The position numbers were made by a program, and so were the translations under genes. Below are positions 19,569-28,739 of a stretch of 64,000 nt of DNA, one piece after another; the first letter of the stretch is position 1, and the number at the start of each line of letters is the position of its first letter. The stretch is from Limnohabitans sp. Hippo3 (GTDB lineage: Bacteria > Pseudomonadota > Gammaproteobacteria > Burkholderiales > Burkholderiaceae_C), in the NCBI RefSeq assembly GCF_003063665.1, contig NZ_NESF01000004.1, positions 62,001 to 126,000 on the forward strand, given 5' to 3'. The notes below the pieces were generated by a model that saw only the letters and a list, made by a program, of their open reading frames with translations, was not told the DNA's origin and ran no database searches.

Positions 19569-20424
19569 CTTTTTTTCTCCAATACAGGGCCAGGCCCATG
19601 CCGCTCACGATGTGCCAAATGCCCCATAGGCTGGCCAGCGTGACCATGCCCAGATCGCTGCCAAACTGCACCGCGATGATGCCCAGCGCCAGGCCCGAGT
19701 TCTGCATGCCGCCTTCGATCATGATGGCCCGGCGGTCCCGCTCGCTCACGCGCATGGCCAGGCTGGTGGCCCAACCCAGAAACAGGCCGCTGGCGTTGTG
19801 CATCACCACCAGCAGCAAAGTGGGCAAGAGGCCCAGTGTCAGCAACTGCCGCTCCTTGATGAGCCCCGCCACGATGAACAAAATCAAAGCGCCCACCGCA
19901 AAGTGGCCCAGCGGCTTGCGGATGCGCTCGGTCAACGCAGGCAGTCGGTGCGAGAAGACCAAACCCAGCGCCAGGGGGATGCCCAGCAGCAGCACCAGAC
20001 TCAGCCAGATGCCGGACGGGTCGATCGACAACTGGCGCAACCAGGACGCGGTTTCAGGGTTGGCCGCGATCATCCAGCTGAAGTTGAAGGGCGTGGCAAA
20101 GAGCGCGATCACGCTGGCCACGGCCGAGATGCTCACCGACAGCGCGGTGTTGCCCCGCCCCATGTGGGTCACCACATTGCTCAGGCTCCCGCCCGGGCAG
20201 GCGGCCACCAAAATCATGGCCGCCTCGATGTTGGCGGGCAAATCCAGCGCCAGCGTGGCCAGCCAGGTGCCCACGGGCAACAAGATGAACTGGGGAATCA
20301 GCCCGCAGACCACCGCACGGGGGGTTTGGGCCACGCGGCGGAAATCCTCGATTCGCAGCTCCAGTGACACCGAAAACACCATGGTGGCCAGCACCAGGCT
20401 CAAAACCAGTTGTTGTGAAGTCAT
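19549..20424 (-). CDS. Bile acid:sodium symporter (BASS)-family transporter
   Basis: A 291-residue membrane protein with about nine hydrophobic segments. The family core is visible as ACPGGSLSNVVTHMGRGNTALSVSISAVASVIALFATP, the two-sodium-site region, and later EGGMQNSGLALGIIAVQFG. Members move bile acids, pantoate, 2-keto acids or other organic anions with Na+; the cargo here is unknown. It is the first gene of a two-gene operon with the D-aminoacylase-like protein, which suggests uptake of a compound the hydrolase then splits. AAAGGACAT precedes the ATG. Confidence 0.85.
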   Translation of the reverse strand: MTSQQLVLSLVLATMVFSVSLELRIEDFRRVAQTPRAVVCGLIPQFILLPVGTWLATLALDLPANIEAAMILVAACPGGSLSNVVTHMGRGNTALSVSISAVASVIALFATPFNFSWMIAANPETASWLRQLSIDPSGIWLSLVLLLGIPLALGLVFSHRLPALTERIRKPLGHFAVGALILFIVAGLIKERQLLTLGLLPTLLLVVMHNASGLFLGWATSLAMRVSERDRRAIMIEGGMQNSGLALGIIAVQFGSDLGMVTLASLWGIWHIVSGMGLALYWRKKDARLVD

Positions 20425-20552
20425 TCGTATGTCCTTTCAAAAAGTATAGACAACGCCAGACCTCTGACCACAAAGGGTTTACGCGCAGGCGTGCCTGCAC
20501 GGCGACAACCCGGTGCCCACCGCACCCGTCAGGCACGCACAAGGCAATCCGG

Positions 20553-20558
20553 TACAAT
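20553..20558 (+). promoter_or_regulatory. -10 element for the asd leader transcript
   Basis: TACAAT lies eight bases before the leader-peptide ATG; there is no good -35 box at 16-18 bp. If it is used, transcription would start at or within two or three bases of the ATG, making the leader peptide mRNA essentially leaderless. Confidence 0.45.
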
Positions 20559-20566
20559 GCCACCCC

Positions 20567-20668
20567 ATGTTCTACGCCCGCCTGTTCTCCCTGAACCCGA
20601 TCACTGCCGCTGCAGCGACGGCCGGTGCGCGTGCAATCACCACCAAAACCACGACCATTAAGGGCTGA
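20567..20668 (+). CDS. Putative Thr/Ile-rich leader peptide of asd
   Basis: A 33-codon reading frame ending 92 bp before asd. Its last eleven residues are AITTKTTTIKG, with five Thr and two Ile in ten codons, followed by TGA. The pattern matches amino-acid attenuation leaders such as E. coli ThrL, and Asd is on the threonine/isoleucine/methionine/lysine pathway. It has no Shine-Dalgarno and sits eight bases after a TACAAT, so it may be translated from a leaderless start. Downstream, mutually exclusive stems can be drawn, though without a classic T-run terminator. Attenuation is inferred; no homologue was checked. Confidence 0.65.
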   Translation: MFYARLFSLNPITAAAATAGARAITTKTTTIKG

Positions 20669-20676
20669 TCCGGCCT

Positions 20677-20738
20677 GGTTCGTCGTGCGCCCCTCCCGGC
20701 CAGACGAGCCGGGCAAACAGTCAGGTCAAACACTGTTT
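20677..20738 (+). promoter_or_regulatory. Possible attenuator structures upstream of asd
   Basis: Hairpin A is CCCGGC (20695-20700) with GCCGGG (20708-20713), loop of seven. The alternative pairing B, GGTTCGTC (20677-20684) with GACGAGCC (20703-20710), uses part of the same bases, so A and B exclude each other. Hairpin C is AAACAGT (20715-20721) with ACTGTTT (20732-20738), running into TTTT. C is weak for an intrinsic terminator, so the control could be Rho-dependent or translational. Drawn by eye; energies were not computed. Confidence 0.35.
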
Positions 20739-20760
20739 TAAAAACTGAAAGGGCGTTGAA

Positions 20761-21891
20761 ATGAGCAAGTTAGTAGGTTTGGTCGGCTGGCGCGGCATGG
20801 TCGGCTCGGTATTGATGGACCGCATGGTTCAGGAAAAAGACTTCGACCTGATCGAACCGGTCTTCTTTTCCACATCCAACGCAGGCGGCAAAGCCCCCGC
20901 GATGGCCAAGAACGAAACCACGCTGCAAGACGCACATAACATCGACGCCCTCAAGCGCTGCGAGATCATCATCACTGCCCAAGGCGGCGACTACACCTCT
21001 GAAGTCTTCCCCAAGCTGCGCGCGGCTGGCTGGACTGGCCACTGGATTGACGCGGCTTCGACCCTGCGCATGGAAAAAGACGCGGTCATCATCCTGGACC
21101 CGGTGAACATGCCCGTGATCCAAAACGCCCTGGCCCACGGTGGCAAGAACTGGGTGGGCGGCAACTGCACCGTATCCTGCATGCTGATGGGCGTGGGCGC
21201 ACTCTACAAAGCCGGCTTGGTGGAGTGGATGAGCACCCAGACTTACCAGGCGGCATCGGGTGGCGGCGCACAACACATGCGCGAGCTGCTGACCCAATAC
21301 GGCACATTGAATGCCGAAGTCAAAGCCTTGTTGGACGACCCCAAGAGCGCCATTCTCGAAATCGACCGCAAGGTGATCGCCAAGCAGCGCGCCCTGACCG
21401 GTGCCGAGACCGCCAACTTTGGCGTGCCGCTGGGTGGCTCGCTGATCCCCTGGATCGACAAGGATCTCGGCAACGGCATATCCAAAGAAGAGTGGAAGGG
21501 CATGGCCGAAACCAACAAGATTCTGGGCATGGGTGAGTCTTTTGGCACTTCCGCTATCCCCGTGGACGGTTTCTGCGTGCGTGTGGGTGCCATGCGCTGC
21601 CACAGCCAGGCTCTGACTTTCAAGCTGAAAAAAGACGTGCCCGTGGCCGACATCGAAGCCATGATCGCCGCCGACAACGAGTGGGTCAAAGTGGTGCCCA
21701 ACACCCGCGAAGCCACCATCCGCGACCTGACCCCCGTGGCCGTGACCGGCACCATGACCATTCCCGTGGGCCGTGTGCGCAAGCTGGCCATGGGCCCCGA
21801 GTACGTGGGCGCGTTCACCATCGGTGACCAGCTGCTGTGGGGCGCGGCCGAGCCGCTGCGCCGCATGCTGCGCATCCTGCTCGACGCTTGA
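20761..21891 (+). CDS. asd: Aspartate-semialdehyde dehydrogenase
   Basis: A 376-residue NADP-dependent enzyme reducing aspartyl phosphate to aspartate semialdehyde, the branch point for lysine, methionine, threonine and isoleucine. [18 protein letters not shown] is the cofactor loop. The catalytic Cys is C136 in [10 protein letters not shown], and the His/Arg active-site segment is [16 protein letters not shown]. It belongs to the Gram-negative (E. coli-like) class. GAAAGGG lies before the ATG. A Thr/Ile-rich small frame precedes it and fimV follows after 30 bp. Confidence 0.97.
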   Translation: MSKLVGLVGWRGMVGSVLMDRMVQEKDFDLIEPVFFSTSNAGGKAPAMAKNETTLQDAHNIDALKRCEIIITAQGGDYTSEVFPKLRAAGWTGHWIDAASTLRMEKDAVIILDPVNMPVIQNALAHGGKNWVGGNCTVSCMLMGVGALYKAGLVEWMSTQTYQAASGGGAQHMRELLTQYGTLNAEVKALLDDPKSAILEIDRKVIAKQRALTGAETANFGVPLGGSLIPWIDKDLGNGISKEEWKGMAETNKILGMGESFGTSAIPVDGFCVRVGAMRCHSQALTFKLKKDVPVADIEAMIAADNEWVKVVPNTREATIRDLTPVAVTGTMTIPVGRVRKLAMGPEYVGAFTIGDQLLWGAAEPLRRMLRILLDA

Positions 21892-21921
21892 TATTGACCC
21901 GACCCACGGCCCCCTGACGCC

Positions 21922-23361
21922 ATGTCCAGCACGCGCCGCTCCAAGACCCGCCCCCCTGCACTGCTCAGGTCTTGGGCCGTGGCCTCGGTGCTGGTCTGCG
22001 CCAGCTGGTCTGCCCAAGCCCTGAGCCTGGGCCAGGTTGCCGTGGAATCTGGCTTGGGCCAGCCCCTTCGTGCAGCCGTTGAAATCACGCAATACAAGGT
22101 CGAAGACCTGCGCAGGCTCCAAGTGCAACTGGCCGAGCCCGCCCGTTTTGAACAAGCGGGCATGGCTTTTCACCCGGCCCTGAGCGGGCTGCAGGTCCGC
22201 CTGGAGTTTCGCGGCGACGGCAAGCCTTACATCGCCTTGTCCGGCCAAACGCCCGTCAACGAGCATTTCATCGATGTCATCGTGGAGGCCCAGTGGCCCT
22301 CAGGGCGTCTGGCCATGAATTACACGCTGTTGGTTTCACCCGTCGGCGCTGGCAAGACCCAGCCCGAAAAAGCCTCGGGTGATGCGCCCATCACAGCCCC
22401 GGTGGTCTCTCCGCAAGCCTTGGCCTCCAGCGTGCTACCCACGGTCGACAACGGCTCACCGAAAGACTTCATCACGGTGCAAGCAGGCGACACGGCTTCG
22501 AAGTTGGCCTCGCCTCGCCTGCCCCAAAGTGTCTCGCTGGAGCAGATGCTGTTGGCCATGGTGCGGGCCAACCCGGAGGCTTTCATCGAGGGCAATGTGA
22601 ACCTGTTGCGCGAAGGCGCGCAAGTGCGCCTGCCCCTTGCGCAAGAGGCCACTCAGGTTTCGGCCGAAGAAGCGCGGCAAACCGTGATTGCGCAGACTGT
22701 GGACTTTGCGGCCTATGCACGCCGCTTGGCCCAATCCGCGCTGAAAGCCCAGGACAGCCCCAGCCGTGAGATGACCGGCAAACCCGGCCCAGCGCTGCCC
22801 CCCACAGCGCCCTCGCCGCCTGAGCGTGATCAACTGATCCTGAGCCAACGCGATGTCACTGTGCGCAGCGCAGAGGCACAACTTGCCATAGAGCGAGAAA
22901 TCCAGGACAAAACCGAGCAACTGGCTGCGCTGAAAAAAAATCTGGAATCCCTCAAATCCTTGTCGGCTGCGACCGATGCCACATTGGACTCGCCCACGCA
23001 GACCTCGTCCCTGAAGCCCAGCTTGCCTGCTGCAGTGGCCGAGTTGCCCACCACCTCCTGGCTGGACCGGCTCCGCCACAGCCCCTCTATAGGGGTATGG
23101 GCGGCGGCACTTTTGGCGGGCATGGCGGCTTGGGTGTGGTGGGCCAGACGCCGCCCCGACCGTGAAGAAAATTTGTTTGGCTCGCACGCAACCCTGAGCC
23201 CTGGATGGACATCCACGCAGTCGCAGGACAAGGCCACGACCTTGCCGCCACTGCCCTCCGGCTTGCCCCCGCAATTTGCCAACCTGGACTTGAACCTGAC
23301 GCCCGCACCGGACGCCCAAGCCGCGCCACCTGCGCCGTCACCACAGGGCCCCAAGACGTGA
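21922..23361 (+). CDS. fimV: FimV/TspA-like protein, short form lacking the C-terminal TPR part
   Basis: A 479-residue protein. The signal peptide is in the first 34 residues (VASVLVCASWSAQA), followed directly by the FimV N-terminal domain, LSLGQVAVESGLGQPLRAAVEI. A LysM-like segment at about 178-235 (ITVQAGDTASKLA to LREGAQVRLPLA) would bind peptidoglycan. A short coiled coil (about 315-345) and one membrane span (SIGVWAAALLAGMAAWVWW, about 392-410) follow. The cytoplasm-side tail is only about 70 Pro/Ala-rich residues; classic FimV proteins carry a long acidic TPR region here. The stop overlaps the truA GTG by four bases. Confidence 0.8.
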   Translation: MSSTRRSKTRPPALLRSWAVASVLVCASWSAQALSLGQVAVESGLGQPLRAAVEITQYKVEDLRRLQVQLAEPARFEQAGMAFHPALSGLQVRLEFRGDGKPYIALSGQTPVNEHFIDVIVEAQWPSGRLAMNYTLLVSPVGAGKTQPEKASGDAPITAPVVSPQALASSVLPTVDNGSPKDFITVQAGDTASKLASPRLPQSVSLEQMLLAMVRANPEAFIEGNVNLLREGAQVRLPLAQEATQVSAEEARQTVIAQTVDFAAYARRLAQSALKAQDSPSREMTGKPGPALPPTAPSPPERDQLILSQRDVTVRSAEAQLAIEREIQDKTEQLAALKKNLESLKSLSAATDATLDSPTQTSSLKPSLPAAVAELPTTSWLDRLRHSPSIGVWAAALLAGMAAWVWWARRRPDREENLFGSHATLSPGWTSTQSQDKATTLPPLPSGLPPQFANLDLNLTPAPDAQAAPPAPSPQGPKT

Positions 23362-24143
23362 GACTCGCGCTGGGCATTTGCTATTCGGGCACGCGTTACC
23401 AAGGCTGGCAAAGCCAGGCCACGGGCCTGACGATTCAGGACAAACTCGAAAAAGCCCTGACGCAATTTGCCGATGTGCCCCGCGTCAGCACCTTGTGCGC
23501 AGGCCGCACCGATGCGGGCGTGCATGGCCTCATGCAAGTGGTGCACTTTGACACCGAGATCGAGCGCGACACGCACTCCTGGGTGCGTGGCACCAACCGC
23601 TATTTGCCCCCCGACATCGCGGTGCAATGGGCGCAGGTGGTGCCTGAGACCTTCCATTGCCGTGGCAGCGCCACCGGCAGGCGCTACATCTATGTGCTGC
23701 TCGACTCGGTCGTGCGCCCCAGCCTGGAAGCAGGTCGTGTGGGCTGGGTGTACCGCCCATTGGCGGAAGCACCCATGCGCGAAGCCAGCCAGCACCTGCT
23801 GGGCGAGCACGATTTTTCATCGTTTCGGGCCAGCAGCTGCCAGGCGCTGTCACCTGTCAAAACGCTGCGGCACATCGGCATCACCCGCCACGGCGCTTAT
23901 TGGCGCTTCGAGTTCGAGGGCAACGCCTTTTTGCACCACATGATCCGCAACATCATGGGTTGCCTGGTCACCATTGGCCAAGGCAACCAGACGCCCGACT
24001 GGATGCGCGAGGTGCTGCTGGCCCGAAGCCGGGATGCGGCAGCACCCACGTTTTCGCCCGATGGCTTGTACTTCGCCGGGCCCATCTACAGCCCCGAATG
24101 GGGCCTGCCCGACACCACCCCCGCTTTTGATTGGTTGCCATGA
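23358..24143 (+). CDS. truA: tRNA pseudouridine(38-40) synthase
   Basis: A 261-residue enzyme converting U38-U40 of the anticodon arm to pseudouridine. LALGICYSGTRYQGWQSQ is the family N-terminus. The catalytic Asp is D52 in CAGRTDAGVHG. FHCRGSATGRRYIYVL and FLHHMIRNIMGCLVTIGQG are further conserved blocks. I take the GTG at 23358 as start: it forms GTGA with the fimV stop and puts the fold at the correct distance from the N-terminus. The stop overlaps the trpF ATG (ATGA). Confidence 0.95.
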   Translation: MRLALGICYSGTRYQGWQSQATGLTIQDKLEKALTQFADVPRVSTLCAGRTDAGVHGLMQVVHFDTEIERDTHSWVRGTNRYLPPDIAVQWAQVVPETFHCRGSATGRRYIYVLLDSVVRPSLEAGRVGWVYRPLAEAPMREASQHLLGEHDFSSFRASSCQALSPVKTLRHIGITRHGAYWRFEFEGNAFLHHMIRNIMGCLVTIGQGNQTPDWMREVLLARSRDAAAPTFSPDGLYFAGPIYSPEWGLPDTTPAFDWLP

Positions 24144-24859
24144 GCACAAGCCACACAGCCACCCACGCGCCGACACACCCCGCCCCGCAGCAACGCACGC
24201 GCATCAAGATGTGCGGCTTCACCCGCGAGGCCGATGTCTTGGCCGCCTGTGCCGCCGGGGCTGACGCCATTGGTTTTGTGCTGTATCCGCCCAGCCCGCG
24301 CAACGTGAGCATCGAGCGTGCAGCCGAGTTGGCCCGCCTGCTGCCCGCTTTTGTGACGCCCGTTTTGCTCTTCGTCAACGAGACGTCCGAGCGCATCGAG
24401 GCGGCTTGCGCGGCCGTGCCCGGCGCATTGCTGCAGTTTCATGGCGACGAATCGGCCGAATTTTGTGCGGCCATGACCCAGCGCACAGGCCGCCCCCACC
24501 TCAAAGCCGCCCGAATCCCCCTGTCAGAGGTCCATGACTTCGACTTGCTAGAATTTGCCTACCTTCATCATGCAGCCCAAGCCCTCTTGCTCGACGCCCA
24601 TGTCGACGGATACGGCGGCGGCGGAAAAACATTCCATTGGTCACGCCTGCCACCAAACGTCAATGCTCACCTCGTTTTGTCTGGTGGACTCACACCTGCA
24701 AACGTGGGCGATGGCATTCGGGCGCTGCGCACGCACGGCCTGTCTCTGGCCGTTGACGTGAGCTCGGGCATCGAAGCAGGTAAGGGCCTCAAAGATGCCG
24801 ACAAAATGCGGCAGTTTGTCCAGGCGGTGCGCGCCGCTGACAACGCCTCTCCCCTTTGA
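24140..24859 (+). CDS. trpF: Phosphoribosylanthranilate isomerase
   Basis: A 239-residue beta/alpha-barrel enzyme of tryptophan synthesis. The general base Cys is C25 in [10 protein letters not shown], after a 20-residue His/Thr/Pro-rich N-terminal extension. The acid Asp is in [35 protein letters not shown] and [15 protein letters not shown] bind the substrate phosphate. The ATG overlaps the truA stop (ATGA). It is followed after 82 bp by trpB. Confidence 0.95.
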   Translation: MSTSHTATHAPTHPAPQQRTRIKMCGFTREADVLAACAAGADAIGFVLYPPSPRNVSIERAAELARLLPAFVTPVLLFVNETSERIEAACAAVPGALLQFHGDESAEFCAAMTQRTGRPHLKAARIPLSEVHDFDLLEFAYLHHAAQALLLDAHVDGYGGGGKTFHWSRLPPNVNAHLVLSGGLTPANVGDGIRALRTHGLSLAVDVSSGIEAGKGLKDADKMRQFVQAVRAADNASPL

Positions 24860-24941
24860 ATTCAACCCCGGGTCCGTTCGGGCCGCACAGGCAACACCCC
24901 CTGCGTGGCCAACACCGAACGACCCCAACCGATTGAGCACC

Positions 24942-26225
24942 ATGTACGAGTACCAACAACCCGATGCCAAAGGCCATTTCGGCGTGTATGGCGGCAGTTT
25001 CGTCAGCGAAACCCTGACCCACGCCATCAACGAGCTCAAAGCCGCCTACGCCCAGTACCAGCACGACCCGGCCTTCATCACCGAATTCAAGTCCGAGCTG
25101 GCGCACTTTGTGGGCCGCCCCTCGCCCGTTTACCACGCGGCCCGCATGAGCCGTGAAATGGGCGGAGCGCAGATCTTCCTCAAACGCGAAGACCTGAACC
25201 ACACGGGTGCCCACAAGATCAACAACACCATCGGTCAGGCCATGCTGGCCAAGCGCATGGGAAAGCCGCGCATCATTGCCGAGACCGGTGCGGGCCAGCA
25301 CGGCGTGGCCACCGCCACCATCTGCGCCCGTTATGGCCTGGAATGCGTGGTCTACATGGGTGCCGAAGACGTCAAACGCCAAAGCCCCAACGTCTACCGC
25401 ATGAAGCTGCTGGGCGCGACCGTGGTGCCTGTCGAGTCCGGCAGCAAGACGCTCAAGGACGCTCTGAACGAAGCCATGCGCGACTGGGTGGCCAATGTGG
25501 ACAACACCTTCTACATCATCGGTACCGTGGCAGGACCCCACCCCTACCCCATGATGGTGCGCGACTTCCAGAGCGTGATCGGCGAGGAATGCCTCACGCA
25601 GATGCCCGAGATGTTCAAGTCACTCCAAATGGCAGAGCAGCAGCCCGACGCCGTGATCGCCTGCGTGGGCGGTGGCAGCAACGCCATGGGCATCTTCTAC
25701 CCCTACATTCCTTACGAGAAAACCCGCCTGATCGGCGTGGAAGCCGCGGGTGAAGGCATGGACACGAACAAACACTCCGCCTCGCTGCAACTGGGCTCGC
25801 CCGGCGTGCTGCACGGCAACCGCACCTACATCCTGCAAGACGAAAACGGCCAGATCACCGAGACGCACAGCGTGAGCGCGGGCCTGGACTACCCCGGCGT
25901 GGGCCCCGAGCACGCCTTCTTGAAGGACATCGGCCGCGCGGAGTACGTGGGCATCACCGACAAGGAAGCGCTCGAAGCCTTCCACTACCTGTGCCGCACC
26001 GAAGGCATCATCCCCGCCCTCGAATCGAGCCACGCGGTGGCCTACGCCATGAAACTGGCCAAAACCATGCGTCCGGACCAAAGCATTCTGGTCAACCTGT
26101 CGGGCCGTGGCGACAAGGACATCGGCACCGTGGCCGATTTGTCGAACGCCGACTTCTACTGCCGCCCCAGCTGCCAAGGCCAATCGGTCAAAGGTGGCGA
26201 GCAGCCTGTGAACTTTGTGAAGTAA
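24942..26225 (+). CDS. trpB: Tryptophan synthase beta chain
   Basis: A 427-residue PLP enzyme joining indole and serine. The Schiff-base Lys is K92 in [18 protein letters not shown], and the PLP phosphate loop is [14 protein letters not shown]. The ammonia/indole-side segment [13 protein letters not shown] is intact. The ATG at 24942 starts the conserved [17 protein letters not shown]; a longer open frame overlaps the end of trpF but lacks family similarity. The ribosome site is weak (TTGAG). trpA follows after ten bases, as usual for channelling partners. Confidence 0.97.
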   Translation: MYEYQQPDAKGHFGVYGGSFVSETLTHAINELKAAYAQYQHDPAFITEFKSELAHFVGRPSPVYHAARMSREMGGAQIFLKREDLNHTGAHKINNTIGQAMLAKRMGKPRIIAETGAGQHGVATATICARYGLECVVYMGAEDVKRQSPNVYRMKLLGATVVPVESGSKTLKDALNEAMRDWVANVDNTFYIIGTVAGPHPYPMMVRDFQSVIGEECLTQMPEMFKSLQMAEQQPDAVIACVGGGSNAMGIFYPYIPYEKTRLIGVEAAGEGMDTNKHSASLQLGSPGVLHGNRTYILQDENGQITETHSVSAGLDYPGVGPEHAFLKDIGRAEYVGITDKEALEAFHYLCRTEGIIPALESSHAVAYAMKLAKTMRPDQSILVNLSGRGDKDIGTVADLSNADFYCRPSCQGQSVKGGEQPVNFVK

Positions 26226-26235
26226 AGGCCAGATC

Positions 26236-27045
26236 ATGAGCCGCATCGACGCCACCCTCTCTGCCCTCAAAGCCCAGGGCCGCAAAGCCCTGATCCCGTA
26301 TGTCACGGCAGGCTTCCCCCAAAAAACCACCACCGTGCCCCTGATGCACGCCATGGCCAATGCCGGGGCTGACATCATCGAACTGGGGGTGCCGTTTTCC
26401 GACCCCTCGGCCGACGGCCCGATCATCCAGAAGGCCGGTGACAAAGCCCTGGCCTTGGGCATCGGCACCGTGCAGGTGCTGGCCATGGTGCACGAATTCC
26501 GCCAAACCAACACCACCACCCCGGTGGTGCTGATGGGTTACGCCAACCCGGTGGAGCGCTACGACCAAAAACACGGCGCTGACAGCTTCATCCGCGACGC
26601 CTCGGCTGCCGGAGTGGACGGCGTGCTGATCGTGGACTACCCACCCGAAGAATGCGTGGAATTTGCCTCCAAGCTGCGCGCCCACAGCATGGACTTGATC
26701 TTTTTGCTGGCTCCCACCAGCACCGACGAGCGCATGCAGCAGGTGGCCCAAGTGGCCAGCGGCTATGTGTATTACGTGTCGCTCAAGGGCGTGACCGGCT
26801 CGGGTGCGCTCGACACCGACGCGGTCGAGGCCATGCTGCCGCGCATCCGTCAGCATGTCAGCGTGCCCGTGGGCGTGGGCTTTGGCATCCGCGACGCTCA
26901 GACGGCCAAGGCGATCGGCCGGGTGGCCGACGCGGTGGTGATCGGTTCGCGCCTGATCCAGCTGATTGACGCAGCCCCGGAAGCCCAAATCAACACCGTG
27001 GCATCGGACTTTTTGCATGGCATCCGCCAGGCCCTGGACGCCTGA
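26236..27045 (+). CDS. trpA: Tryptophan synthase alpha chain
   Basis: A 269-residue TIM barrel cleaving indole-3-glycerol phosphate. The catalytic acids are E49 ([12 protein letters not shown]) and D60 (SADGPIIQ). [12 protein letters not shown] and [15 protein letters not shown] bind the phosphate. It starts ten bases after trpB and precedes accD by 51 bp, the common betaproteobacterial order. Confidence 0.97.
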   Translation: MSRIDATLSALKAQGRKALIPYVTAGFPQKTTTVPLMHAMANAGADIIELGVPFSDPSADGPIIQKAGDKALALGIGTVQVLAMVHEFRQTNTTTPVVLMGYANPVERYDQKHGADSFIRDASAAGVDGVLIVDYPPEECVEFASKLRAHSMDLIFLLAPTSTDERMQQVAQVASGYVYYVSLKGVTGSGALDTDAVEAMLPRIRQHVSVPVGVGFGIRDAQTAKAIGRVADAVVIGSRLIQLIDAAPEAQINTVASDFLHGIRQALDA

Positions 27046-27096
27046 ACAGGCCTGCCGACGTTTCAACGATAATTCGCCGCACAAGGAGAACCCCTC

Positions 27097-27969
27097 ATGA
27101 GTTGGCTCGAAAAACTGCTCCCCCCCAAGATCCAGCACACCGACCCAGCCGACCGCCGCTCGGTGCCGGAAGGCTTGTGGGTCAAGTGCCCCAGCTGCGA
27201 GACGGTGCTGTACAAAACCGACTTGGAAGAAAACCAGAACGTCTGCCCCGGCTGCTCGCACCACCTGCGCATCGGTGCGCGTGCCCGTCTGAATGCCTTC
27301 CTGGACGGTGAAGGCCGCTACGAAATCGGCCAGGAAGTGGTCCCAGTCGATGCACTGAAGTTCAAGGACAGCCGCAAATACCCCGAGCGCCTGAAAGAAG
27401 CCATGAACAACACGGGCGAAACCGACGCCTTGGTGGTCATGGGTGGGGCTGTGCACAACATCGAGGTCGTGGCTGCTTGCTTCGAGTTCGACTTCATGGG
27501 CGGCTCGATGGGCTCGGTCGTCGGTGAGCGATTTGTGCGCGGCGTGGAAACCGCCATCGCTCAAAAAGTGCCTTTTGTTTGCTTCACGGCCACAGGCGGT
27601 GCCCGCATGCAAGAAGGCCTGCTCTCGCTCATGCAAATGGCCAAGACCAATGCCGCCCTGACCCGACTGGCGAAAAAAGGCCTGCCCTACATCAGCGTGC
27701 TGACCGACCCGACCATGGGTGGCGTGTCGGCTGGTTTCGCCTTTTTGGGTGACGTGGTCATTGCCGAGCCCAAGGCCCTGATCGGCTTTGCTGGCCCCCG
27801 CGTGATCGAAAGCACCGTGCGCGTGACTTTGCCCGAAGGCTTCCAGCGGGCGGAGTTTTTGCAAAGCAAGGGCGCGGTGGACTTCATCTGCGACCGCCGC
27901 GAACTGCGCAAAACCATCGCCAGCACCCTGGCCATGCTGCAACGCCAGCCGACAGACGCGGTGAGCTGA
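27097..27969 (+). CDS. accD: Acetyl-CoA carboxylase carboxyltransferase subunit beta
   Basis: A 290-residue beta half of the carboxyltransferase that makes malonyl-CoA. The N-terminal zinc ribbon uses C31, C34, C50 and C53 ([18 protein letters not shown]). The crotonase-like domain carries [32 protein letters not shown] and [22 protein letters not shown] precedes the ATG, and GATAAT (27068-27073) may be a -10 for its own promoter. In many Burkholderiales folC follows accD; here the convergent yggT follows instead. Confidence 0.96.
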   Translation: MSWLEKLLPPKIQHTDPADRRSVPEGLWVKCPSCETVLYKTDLEENQNVCPGCSHHLRIGARARLNAFLDGEGRYEIGQEVVPVDALKFKDSRKYPERLKEAMNNTGETDALVVMGGAVHNIEVVAACFEFDFMGGSMGSVVGERFVRGVETAIAQKVPFVCFTATGGARMQEGLLSLMQMAKTNAALTRLAKKGLPYISVLTDPTMGGVSAGFAFLGDVVIAEPKALIGFAGPRVIESTVRVTLPEGFQRAEFLQSKGAVDFICDRRELRKTIASTLAMLQRQPTDAVS

Positions 27970-27975
27970 TCGGCA

Positions 27976-28148
27976 TGGATACCCGCATTCGCGGGTATGA
28001 CAGAAGCGGCATCAACCCCGACTTGACTGTCTGGTCCCCTTCGATTTGACTTTCTGATCACCTTCGACTTACCCGCCTCGTCACCCCCGACCAGATCGGG
28101 GGTCTAGGCCTCCGGCAGTCATGAATGCCCACGTGCGCGGGCATGACA
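27976..28148. repeat. Three REP-like hairpins between accD and yggT
   Basis: There are three short palindromes. TGGATACCCGC-attc-GCGGGTATGACA (27976-28002) is perfect. GTCACCCCCGA-ccaga-TCGGGGGTCTAG (28080-28105) is near perfect. A variant around ATGCCC-acgtgcgc-GGGCATGACA (28125-28148) is weaker. All share the ends TGTCAT/ATCCA of a family found elsewhere in this window. They fill the accD-yggT gap; the first may serve as a processing or termination stem after accD. Confidence 0.75.
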
Positions 28149-28157
28149 GAGGGCTGA

Positions 28158-28706
28158 TCAGTGCATCCAGCTCATCTGCAAGCCCGACAACAACATGCCC
28201 ACGATCTGCAACAGCAGCAACAAGGCCAAAGGCGAGAGGTCAATGCCACCAATCAAGGGCACCGCGCGCTGAAACAGGCGCAAAAAAGGGTCGCACAAAC
28301 GCACGGTCAGGGCGTACATGGGTGAGCCCGGGTTGACCCAGGACATGATGGCCAGGACCAAAACCAAAGCGCTCAGGGCCGAGACCACCAACTGCGCCAA
28401 GCCCACCAGACTGACCAAGGGCAACAAACTCAAAGACCCCTGCCCACCCGCCAGCAACCACAGCAGCAAAAACTGCAGCAACTTGACCAACCAGGCGGCC
28501 ACCCAACTCGACAAATCCCACTGGGTCCAGGCGGGGATGACCTTGCGCAAGGGCAAAACCAGCCAATCGGTCATGGCAAACACGAAGCGGCCCAGTGGCT
28601 GGTGAAAGGAAATGCGCTGCCATTGCATCAAAAACCGCAGCAAACAAGTGCCTGCGACCAAGCCCGCCACCACGTCCAAGACCATACTGACCATCTGGAA
28701 CCACAT
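28158..28706 (-). CDS. YggT-family membrane protein
   Basis: A 182-residue protein with two YggT repeats. Each repeat has a pair of hydrophobic spans and a conserved NP-type turn. In the first, RFLMQWQRISFHQPLGRFVFAMTDWLVLPLRKVIP is diagnostic; in the second, IMSWVNPGSPMYALTVRLCDPFLRLFQRAVP. Four to five membrane segments are expected. Function is poorly known; family members have been linked to osmotic/turgor stress and, in other phyla, to cell division or chloroplast biogenesis. AGGAG lies nine bases before the ATG. The start is 33 bp from that of the divergent Lon-domain gene. Confidence 0.9.
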   Translation of the reverse strand: MWFQMVSMVLDVVAGLVAGTCLLRFLMQWQRISFHQPLGRFVFAMTDWLVLPLRKVIPAWTQWDLSSWVAAWLVKLLQFLLLWLLAGGQGSLSLLPLVSLVGLAQLVVSALSALVLVLAIMSWVNPGSPMYALTVRLCDPFLRLFQRAVPLIGGIDLSPLALLLLLQIVGMLLSGLQMSWMH

Positions 28707-28739
28707 CGTTTTTTCTCCTGCTCGTGCGATGATACCCAG

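Noticed and set aside
27976-28148. Rho-independent terminators after accD
   Set aside because: The stems are perfect but have no T-runs and recur elsewhere as a repeat family, so they are listed as REP-like repeats.
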